A stretch of 38,315 nucleotides of DNA, taken from Pseudomonas syringae (GTDB lineage Bacteria; Pseudomonadota; Gammaproteobacteria; Pseudomonadales; Pseudomonadaceae). The notes under the pieces are model-generated. The model worked only from the letters and a program-made list of their open reading frames with translations, searched no databases and had not been told where the DNA came from. A program made the position numbers and the translations under genes. Below, piece after piece: positions 8,329-14,212 of this stretch; position 1 is the first letter of the stretch; every line of letters starts with the position of its first letter. The stretch lies in assembly GCF_001698815.1 (NCBI RefSeq), contig NZ_LGSI01000015.1:17181-55495 (forward strand), written 5' to 3'.

Positions 8329-9756
8329 ATGTTTGGAGATTATCTGGAAACTTCTTGCGGTTGTGTGATTGGCGGCGCCGGGCCAGCGGGCATGGGCCTG
8401 CTGTTCAACGCATTGAAAAGCGGAACCTTGGCCGAACTGACCAAAGACGGGCTGATCATTGTCGATGCCAGTGCCTCCCCAGGGACGGGCCGCCTCGGTG
8501 AGTACCGCATTACGGCGAATTCGGTCGGCGACGTGATCCTCGAATGTCTGCGCGATCCAGCCTTGCGGGACGTCTTTGCTCCGCTTGAGCATTCGCCTGC
8601 CTATTGGCGCATCCGTCGCCAGGCCCAACATGCCCCGCAGTTGTCGGATATTGGCGAGTTATTGGCCGAGGCTTCCAGGCTGGTGCTGGACTTTATTGTC
8701 CAGCATTACGGAGCCAGGCTCTGGCGCAATACGACCATCACTGAAGTGGTGCGCGATAACGACGAATTCTTCGTCTGTGTCCAGGCTTACGGTGGCACGC
8801 GGCGTATTCGCTGCCGTACGCTGGTGCTCAACCTCGGAGGTCGGCAGGATCCGCAGCATCTGGTGAAGGGACTCGCGCAGCAAGGTTTGCCGGTGTCACC
8901 GTCAGCCACGATTAAAAGCGCCGATGAACTGCTGCGTATGAACGCCGTCAAGCTGCGCGAAACCTTTGCGCCAGCGCTGGCCTGTTCCGGACGGGTCACC
9001 GTGGTCGGCGGTTCGCACAGTGCCTTTTCCATGCTCGAGAATCTGGCCGATGCCCTTGAATTTGCCGGCTTGCAGGAGATCACCCTGATCCATCGCTCGT
9101 CGATTCGCCTGTTCTACGAAAGTGCTGAACTGGCGGCAGCTGCTGGTTATACATTCGATCCAGTCAAAGATGTCTGCCCGGTGTCCGGCAGGATCAATCG
9201 TTCCGGTGGCCTGCGCTACCGCGCTCTGGATGTGGGTCGTGCGGTCATTGAGCACGCGCGGGTTGGCAAGACCGGCGTGCGCGTCCAGGCGTTCCAGACC
9301 CAAGGCGGTGCGCCGGGAGATTACGAAGCGGCTGCCCAGGCGCTGCTTGAGTCGCATACCGTGGTGCAATGCACGGGTTATCAGCCGAATCTGCCCACCA
9401 TGAGCTATTCGGATGGCACGCTTATCACCCTGCGCGAAGTCAAAGGTGGAGTGGATTCTGACTCTGCGGGCTGCCCCATGGATACCACCGGCATGCGCCT
9501 GCACGGTTTGCATCTGTTCGGGCTCGGATCCGGACTGGGCATTGATCCTCGGTTGGGCAGCGAGCCATCCTTTGATGGACGCATTTATGGCGTGTGGCAG
9601 TTCCACAACGACGCGAGCCGGGTGGTCATCGAATCGGTCATTGCAAGGCTGCAACAGCCTGCGCCCGAGCTTGTGGTTCCGAGCCGCAGTCTGGCGGAGC
9701 GACTGGAAGAAGGGCTGCCGTTTCTGTTTCCGGGCCTGAGTAGCGCCAATAGCTGA
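8329..9756 (+). CDS. FAD/NAD(P)-dependent oxidoreductase, N-hydroxylating-monooxygenase-like
   Basis: A 475-aa flavoprotein with two dinucleotide folds. An N-terminal FAD-binding loop, GGAGPAGMG, lies at about residues 14-22. A second Rossmann motif, VTVVGGSHSAFSMLENL, lies in the middle (about 223-239). A CTGYQPNLP motif near residue 348 resembles the (A/T)TGY element of lysine/ornithine N-hydroxylases and flavin monooxygenases. The C-terminus GLGSGLGIDPRLGSEPSFDGRIYGVWQFHN closes the FAD site. The start at 8329 has TGGAG eight nt upstream; the frame runs further upstream without another good signal. No siderophore or biosynthetic genes flank it, so the substrate is unknown. It is monocistronic between a long noncoding leader and a strong terminator. 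Confidence 0.8.
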   Translation: MFGDYLETSCGCVIGGAGPAGMGLLFNALKSGTLAELTKDGLIIVDASASPGTGRLGEYRITANSVGDVILECLRDPALRDVFAPLEHSPAYWRIRRQAQHAPQLSDIGELLAEASRLVLDFIVQHYGARLWRNTTITEVVRDNDEFFVCVQAYGGTRRIRCRTLVLNLGGRQDPQHLVKGLAQQGLPVSPSATIKSADELLRMNAVKLRETFAPALACSGRVTVVGGSHSAFSMLENLADALEFAGLQEITLIHRSSIRLFYESAELAAAAGYTFDPVKDVCPVSGRINRSGGLRYRALDVGRAVIEHARVGKTGVRVQAFQTQGGAPGDYEAAAQALLESHTVVQCTGYQPNLPTMSYSDGTLITLREVKGGVDSDSAGCPMDTTGMRLHGLHLFGLGSGLGIDPRLGSEPSFDGRIYGVWQFHNDASRVVIESVIARLQQPAPELVVPSRSLAERLEEGLPFLFPGLSSANS

Positions 9757-9781
9757 TACGCCGGACAGTCACGGTCAGAAG

Positions 9782-9819
9782 AAATCCCGAGCGCTTCAGG
9801 GCGGCTCGGGATTTTTTTT
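9782..9819 (+). terminator. Intrinsic terminator after the flavoprotein gene
   Basis: An 11-bp stem, AAATCCCGAGC (9782-9792) with GCTCGGGATTT (9804-9814), is followed by a run of T. It is a textbook rho-independent terminator 26 bp after the stop. Confidence 0.92.
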
Positions 9820-9923
9820 ATCCTGCGTTATCACCTCGCTATTGATCATTCGTTGAGCAGCGGTTGTACATCCATTACTCTCGATACTTGGGTGGGCGAG
9901 CAGACTGACAGGAGAACGACATC

Positions 9924-10859
9924 ATGCGGATTCTGATCGTTGGGGCAGGAGCGATAGGCGGTTATTTCGGTGGCAGGTTGCTTGAGGCCGGACGCGATGT
10001 GACCTTTCTGGTGCGTCCCGGCCGCGCCGAGGAGCTGAATCGCGATGGTCTGGTGGTGCGCAGCCCGCTGGGCAACATCCAGTACCCATCGCCCCCCCAC
10101 GTGCTGACGCAGATGCTTGGCGATGCCTATGACCTGATCATTCTCAGTTGCAAGGCTTACGACCTCGATGCGGCCATGGACTCGTTCGCTGCAGCAGTCG
10201 GTCCCGACACGGCAATCCTGCCGTTGCTCAACGGCATGGCTCATCTGGACCGGCTTTGTGCGCGTTTCGATGGCGCGAACGTGCTGGGCGGCCAGTGCCT
10301 GATTTCCCTGGACCGGGACGCTACGGGTGCGATCCTGCATTTGAATGACACCAATCAGCTGTCGTTTGGCGAACTGAGCGGCGCCTTGACCACGCGCATC
10401 CTGCGCGTCGCCGAAGCCCTGGCCGATGCTGGCTTCGAGGCCAATCTCAGCCAGTTCATCGTGCAGGAAATGTGGGAAAAGTGGTGCTTCATCGCCAGCG
10501 GTGCCGGTATTACCTGCGCCATGCGTGCCAGTCTCGGCGATGTATTGGTCGCCGATGGAAAACCGTTGATCGTCAGGTTGTTCGCAGAATGCGCCAGCGT
10601 TGCGGCGGCTTGCGGCTTTCCATTGCGTGAACCGGTTCGTCAGCGACTGTTGAAAATGCTCACTGCGCCGGGCTCGAAAATGATGGCGTCGATGCTGCGC
10701 GACGTCGAGCGCGGGGCTCCCACGGAGGCCGAGCACGTCCTCGGTGACTTGCTGGCACGGCGTGATGCACAGGGCGTGGCATCGGGCGAGCTGTCACTGC
10801 TTGAGTTTGCCTACACTCATTTGAAGGCCTATGAAGCGCGGCGTCTGCGCGAGCAATGA
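9924..10859 (+). CDS. 2-dehydropantoate 2-reductase family protein (PanE/ApbA fold)
   Basis: A 311-aa protein of normal family length. The NADPH-binding loop GAGAIGGYFGGRL is at residues 7-19. The domain-linking NGM of the LLNGMAHLD segment (101-109) and the catalytic-type lysine of WEKWCF (K186) are present, and a C-terminal acid lies in APTEAEHVLGDLL. PanE reduces ketopantoate to pantoate in pantothenate synthesis. Pseudomonads carry several paralogues, some acting on other 2-oxo acids, and this copy is not next to pantothenate genes, so the exact substrate is uncertain. The ribosome-binding site CAGGAGAA precedes the ATG at 9924. Confidence 0.85.
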   Translation: MRILIVGAGAIGGYFGGRLLEAGRDVTFLVRPGRAEELNRDGLVVRSPLGNIQYPSPPHVLTQMLGDAYDLIILSCKAYDLDAAMDSFAAAVGPDTAILPLLNGMAHLDRLCARFDGANVLGGQCLISLDRDATGAILHLNDTNQLSFGELSGALTTRILRVAEALADAGFEANLSQFIVQEMWEKWCFIASGAGITCAMRASLGDVLVADGKPLIVRLFAECASVAAACGFPLREPVRQRLLKMLTAPGSKMMASMLRDVERGAPTEAEHVLGDLLARRDAQGVASGELSLLEFAYTHLKAYEARRLREQ

Positions 10860-10933
10860 CGATTGCATCGAACCTAAGGCAACGCCCAGCCTCATATCTT
10901 TAAGATCATCGCAGTCAGAAGAGAGGTGTCGCT

Positions 10934-11176
10934 ATGCCGGTCAAACACGATTTGTACAAGGATTTGGGGCTTACCAGGGAGCAGGTTGCCGAGCGCACGA
11001 AAACCGACGGGAAACTCAATAAGCTGCTCATTGATTACAGCCAGATAGATACTGGCGTGCTCGATGCCGAATCCGGTTCAGCGGGCAATATCAGCGATGA
11101 CCAACTGAAAAAACTCAAGGAAAAACGCCTGGAGATCAAGGACAAGATCGTCCAGCAACTCACCAGTCCTAAATGA
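10934..11176 (+). CDS. YdcH/DUF465-like small helical protein
   Basis: An 80-aa, highly charged, all-helical protein beginning MPVKHDLYKDLGLTREQVAERTKTDGKLNKLLIDYSQID in outline. The C-terminal helix (DDQLKKLKEKRLEIKDKIVQQL) matches the short helical hairpin of the DUF465/YdcH group. Function is unknown in the family; these soluble proteins are often annotated together with stress or envelope genes. The RBS AGAGAGG lies before the ATG at 10934, and a terminator follows 16 bp after the stop, so it is probably a single-gene unit downstream of the reductase (75-bp gap). Confidence 0.75.
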   Translation: MPVKHDLYKDLGLTREQVAERTKTDGKLNKLLIDYSQIDTGVLDAESGSAGNISDDQLKKLKEKRLEIKDKIVQQLTSPK

Positions 11177-11191
11177 CGGGATAGGTAAAAA

Positions 11192-11222
11192 GAATCGGGC
11201 CATTACGGCCCGATTCCTGTTT
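11192..11222 (+). terminator. Intrinsic terminator after the YdcH-like gene
   Basis: A perfect 10-bp stem, GAATCGGGCC (11192-11201) with GGCCCGATTC (11207-11216), has a 5-nt loop and then a short T-rich tail. It is oriented for the rightward gene. The preceding A-rich stretch could also serve the convergent leftward cluster ending at 11250. Confidence 0.85.
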
Positions 11223-11249
11223 TACGCACCCGTGCTGGTGGCTTTTTGT

Positions 11250-12134
11250 TTAGCCCAGACCGGTACCCGCATTGGGCGCGGTTTTACTCGGGCTGCTGAA
11301 CTCCATGTTGCCCGTGCTTTCTGATGAGGCGACCGATTTGGCCTGGCCCGCAAGATCAGCGCCCACTTCCTTGACCTTGTCGTAACCCTCGGTCGCGACC
11401 TGCTTGGCCTTGTCGGTCAGGTGATCGCTGGCTTGACCCATCAACTGGTTTTCCCGTTGGGTCGCAGGCAACGCCGCGCCTATTGCTGCGCCCAGCGCGA
11501 TGCCGATGGCGGCCAGGGCCAATGGCTGTTCACGCAGCATGTAGTTGAAGCTCGACTGCGCCTTCCGGGCTTGTTCCTGCAGAGCGTCGCTGGCGTCGTG
11601 ACTGCCCATGTTCAGCCGTTGTCCGGCGGACGAGAGCTTGTCACTGACGCTGCCGGTCAGGTTGCTGGCCTTGTCGGTCACATCGCTGGCCTTGTCTTTC
11701 ATGCGATGGGCGGTCTCCTCAATACGACTGCGCGCATTGCCCAGTGAGTCGGTCACATTGTGAGCCATGTCACTGAGCCGCTCGCCGAGATGGCCGAGGC
11801 TGGAAGCCCCGGAACCAGTAGCTGCGGAAGAGGGTGCGGGGCTGCGATTCTGACCCAGCATCAGCCACAACAGGCCAACCGAGGTGAGGACGGTCGGCAC
11901 CGGATTGGCCTTGATCGTGTTGCCCAGATTGCCGAAGAACTCCCCGCCATTGCCTTTGGCATACGCCAAGGCCTGGTCGACCAGCTGGCCGGGGGAGAAT
12001 TTGCTTTCCAGGGCATCGACGATATTGCCGATGCTCGAACGCTGGGCGTCGATTTCCCGTTCCAGGGTTTCCGGACTTTTTTCGGATTCCACGGCAAAGG
12101 ATTCCTTCGTTTCAAAGCTGCTTTCAATGCTCAT
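11250..12134 (-). CDS. DUF3618 domain protein, envelope-associated
   Basis: A 294-aa protein. Residues about 18-65 (SPETLEREIDAQRSSIGNIVDALESKFSPGQ in outline) form the DUF3618 region, an N-terminal helical domain found in actinobacterial and proteobacterial membrane proteins. A short hydrophobic segment follows (VPTVLTSVGLLWLML, about 83-97). A long Ser/Ala/Lys helical stretch then has heptad-like repeats of 'DKASxLTxxVSDKL' type. A second membrane helix (ALAAIGIALGAAIGAALP) lies near 205-222, followed by a polar helical tail. It is the last gene of a three-gene unit, with a 4-nt overlap with the holin-like gene. Function is unknown; anchoring or stress-related envelope remodelling is an inference. 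Confidence 0.83.
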   Translation of the reverse strand: MSIESSFETKESFAVESEKSPETLEREIDAQRSSIGNIVDALESKFSPGQLVDQALAYAKGNGGEFFGNLGNTIKANPVPTVLTSVGLLWLMLGQNRSPAPSSAATGSGASSLGHLGERLSDMAHNVTDSLGNARSRIEETAHRMKDKASDVTDKASNLTGSVSDKLSSAGQRLNMGSHDASDALQEQARKAQSSFNYMLREQPLALAAIGIALGAAIGAALPATQRENQLMGQASDHLTDKAKQVATEGYDKVKEVGADLAGQAKSVASSESTGNMEFSSPSKTAPNAGTGLG

Positions 12135-12550
12135 GAGACTTTCCTCTGGATGGCTTCCTTGTCTTTTTGCAATGAGTTAACCGTGCGTTCAGGCTTCAGG
12201 TTCGAGGCTTCGAACTGTTTTTTACCTGACTGGACCATGATGAAGCCGACGACCATGGCCATTACGCCGACGATCAGCGCGGCGAGCCAGGGCTGCATGA
12301 TCATCGCCAGCGCGTACACCGCGGCAAGCAAAACGATGATCAAACCCGCCAGCATCACGACGGCACCGCCGCTGACTGCGGCCACACCGGCCTTGGTGGT
12401 CTCGACGGTTTCCCTGAGTTCGGCTTTGGCCAGGGCCAGTTCCTTGGTGACCAGCGCCGGTACCTCATGGGCCAGCTGGCGGATCAGGCCGAGCACCGAG
12501 GTCTCGTTCTCAGAACCGGTTGGAGGAATATTGGGTGTTGTGGCCATCAC
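12131..12550 (-). CDS. Phage holin family protein (DUF1469/YqjE-like)
   Basis: A 139-aa protein with the family layout: a polar N-terminus, an amphipathic helix with VTKELALAKAELRETVE (about 36-52), then two adjacent membrane helices (about 58-80 and 82-105), and a basic tail. The 'holin' name reflects fold similarity; no phage genes surround it, so lysis is not implied. E. coli YqjE, of the same family, sits with YqjD, a membrane protein linked to ribosome anchoring in stationary phase. The gene overlaps both neighbours by 4 nt, so all three proteins are probably made in a coupled ratio. Confidence 0.85.
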   Translation of the reverse strand: MMATTPNIPPTGSENETSVLGLIRQLAHEVPALVTKELALAKAELRETVETTKAGVAAVSGGAVVMLAGLIIVLLAAVYALAMIMQPWLAALIVGVMAMVVGFIMVQSGKKQFEASNLKPERTVNSLQKDKEAIQRKVS

Positions 12551-13293
12551 AGGTCTCCTCTGGAAGAACCGCCTTTAGGCACCTCGTCCGGTTGGTGGGC
12601 CGAGGCATCGGTGTCGGGGTAGGTCGCAGAGCTGCCCAACGGATCGGTAGGTACGTACGCACCCGATGAGCTGGCGGGACCTGCCGCGTCGGGCGTTGCC
12701 GAGCGGTCCAGAATGCCTGGCCTGGCGCTGTGATAAACGTCATCGGTATGCGGTGGCGTGACGGGCAGCTCTTCGTCAGCGGCGATGGCCGGATTGATTC
12801 CCGTCTGGTAACGCTCGCCCGCCGAATCTCCTGGCCCGGAGGACTTCACCGGGGAGGTTGACGAAGACGTTGGCGAAGGGCTCGATGCCCGCAGGAAACG
12901 CGACAGGCCAAAGCCCAGCGCCACACTACCGGTCAGAAACAGCGCTGGATTGTCCCGCGCCAGTTTGCCCGCTTGCTGCAACAATTCGTCAGCGCTTTTG
13001 CCCCGCAAGTTGTCTGCCAGGGTCGCCATGTTTTGCGCGATGTCAGTGACGTAATGCGAGAGCCCCAGGGTATCGCTGCCCTCCATTTGTTCCGCAGCGG
13101 ATTGGGCCCCTTGCGCCAGCGCATTGATCTGTTCGGCAGCGGTGTCCCGATACTGCTCGAACTGTGCCGTTCCGTGCTCCTTGGCACTCTCCAGAGCCGC
13201 CTTGGCATCATCCTGCAAGTGCTGCAGATGTTCTTCGGGCGGCGCGCTTTTATGTTGGGTATTGCCAGTCGAGTTCTCAGAAGTTGTGTTCAT
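12547..13293 (-). CDS. Unknown Ala/Ser-rich helical protein, first gene of the envelope trio
   Basis: A 248-aa protein starting MNTTSENSTGNTQHKS. Residues 20-130 are helical and charged, with coiled-coil character (AKAALESAKEHGTAQFEQYRD in outline). One hydrophobic stretch, ALFLTGSVALGFGLSRFLRAS, lies near 130-150. A Pro/Ser/Asp-rich low-complexity C-terminus of about 100 residues follows. The layout of helical domain, single membrane helix and disordered tail resembles the YqjD/ElaB type, but I see no decisive motif. It starts the unit; its RBS is weak (GGTGA), and the next gene overlaps it by 4 nt. Confidence 0.72.
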   Translation of the reverse strand: MNTTSENSTGNTQHKSAPPEEHLQHLQDDAKAALESAKEHGTAQFEQYRDTAAEQINALAQGAQSAAEQMEGSDTLGLSHYVTDIAQNMATLADNLRGKSADELLQQAGKLARDNPALFLTGSVALGFGLSRFLRASSPSPTSSSTSPVKSSGPGDSAGERYQTGINPAIAADEELPVTPPHTDDVYHSARPGILDRSATPDAAGPASSSGAYVPTDPLGSSATYPDTDASAHQPDEVPKGGSSRGDL

Positions 13294-13453
13294 TTTTTAT
13301 TCACCGTCCATTCGGTTTCACCAAAAGAAGACGAGCTCAGCTCACAACGACAGCGCGGACTACGGGCTCAGCGTCGGTCTCAATGCTTACTTGAGATGGA
13401 GGGGTGATTTTTTCGCAGAGTTCTGGAAGTCAGACAAATGGTAGGAGATGCGT

Positions 13454-13610
13454 TGTGGGAGCCAACTTGCTGGCGGAGGCCGGTACATCCGCCGAAGCTT
13501 CAAACCAGAAACGACGCCTTCGCGGGCGAGCCTCGCTCCAACGGGCCGTAGCCAATCTGGAGTATCGCCTTCGCGAACAAGTTCGCTCCCACCGTTGCGG
13601 TCGCTCCCGC
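13454..13610. repeat. REP-like palindromic repeats (two or three arms)
   Basis: Arms of the 'tgggagccaacttgctggcgg', 'gccttcgcgggcgagcctcgctcc' and 'gccttcgcgaacaagttcgctccc' type alternate in orientation. They are the Pseudomonas REP/BIME class and lie between the envelope trio and csrA. Confidence 0.8.
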
Positions 13611-13630
13611 AAATACCTGAATCCCAGGCA

Positions 13631-13658
13631 TAAAAAACGGCGTCATAGTGGACGCCGT
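13631..13658 (-). terminator. Intrinsic terminator of csrA
   Basis: An 8-bp stem, ACGGCGTC (13637-13644) with GACGCCGT (13651-13658), is preceded on the + strand by an A-run. This gives a T-run after the hairpin when read leftward, and it sits 60 bp past the csrA stop. Confidence 0.85.
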
Positions 13659-13718
13659 GCGGCCGATCTGCCCGCAACGATGAGGCAGGTCGGCTTGAAT
13701 TTGGGTGACGCTACGAAT

Positions 13719-13907
13719 TCATTGTGGGTCTTGGTTGGGCGCAAGCTCCGCCTGAATGCGTTTGTAGATTTCTTCACGATGCACAGAAACATTTTTTGGA
13801 GCATTGATGCCTAGCCGGACCTGAAGACCCTGAACGCCAAGAATCGTGACGGTGATCTCGTCACCAATGTTTATGCTTTCGCCTACTTTGCGGGTGAGTA
13901 TCAACAT
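13719..13907 (-). CDS. csrA: CsrA/RsmA-family translational regulator (RsmE-like)
   Basis: A 62-aa protein, [20 protein letters not shown]…, of exact family length. The RNA-binding residues are present: L4, R6 and T5 in strand 1, and V42, H43, R44, E45 in strand 5. The homodimer binds GGA motifs in mRNA leaders and controls secondary metabolism, biofilm and virulence traits through the Gac/Rsm cascade. The [13 protein letters not shown] stretch is closer to RsmE/RsmI-type paralogues than to classical RsmA by memory. The start is set at 13907 because the protein fold begins there with AAGGA nine nt upstream; a 29-residue in-frame extension is not part of the family. The RBS itself contains AGGA, so autoregulation is possible. 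Confidence 0.93.
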   Translation of the reverse strand: MLILTRKVGESINIGDEITVTILGVQGLQVRLGINAPKNVSVHREEIYKRIQAELAPNQDPQ

Positions 13908-14212
13908 AATCTTTTCCTTGATGGCCTCTTGAAACGCCTCTACCAAGAAGCTGGCGTTTGCCTTTGCGTGGTGAATATTGCCGAGTACATCCAAATGCGT
14001 CCATCAGTATGACGGTGCCGGGGTGAATTTAATTCCCTTGGCTCGTTCTTCTGTCACGGGTATTTGAATCACTGACGTGGTGAGTACGCTAATTCTGCCT
14101 GTTTTTGGTTGCAAATGCCCGAGTTTACTGGGGGGCTAACAAAGCTTTCATTCCCCGGCGCTGAACTATCACCGACTGCTTTGCTCTTTATTGCAATGCG
14201 CAGAGGTGAACC
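13908..14212. other. Divergent promoter region csrA / ligD
   Basis: About 305 bp separate the two divergent starts. The half next to csrA remains open in frame upstream of its start but has no start signal. The middle is AT-moderate with no clear consensus promoter. The ligD start has a weak GAGGTGAACC ribosome-binding site. Confidence 0.5.

Larger units (their letters stand above)
13294..13718. other. Intergenic region between the envelope trio and csrA
   Basis: The region holds the promoter side of the leftward trio (13294-13450), the REP block at 13454-13610 and the csrA terminator at 13631-13658. Short frames across the REP block are by-products of the repeat and are not supported as genes. 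Confidence 0.6.

Noticed and set aside
9846..10736. Long leftward frame of 296 codons opposite the ketopantoate reductase
   Set aside because: It is entirely antisense to a well-supported gene, and its sequence is rich in His, Gln and Arg, as expected for the complement of a GC-rich gene.
12131..12550. Prophage remnant suggested by a 'holin' gene
   Set aside because: No endolysin, structural, integrase or terminase genes nearby; this family is widespread as a chromosomal membrane protein.
13908..13994. N-terminal extension of CsrA by 29 residues
   Set aside because: CsrA-family proteins begin at MLILTR, and the internal ATG has a well-placed AAGGA; the extension has no start signal or homology.
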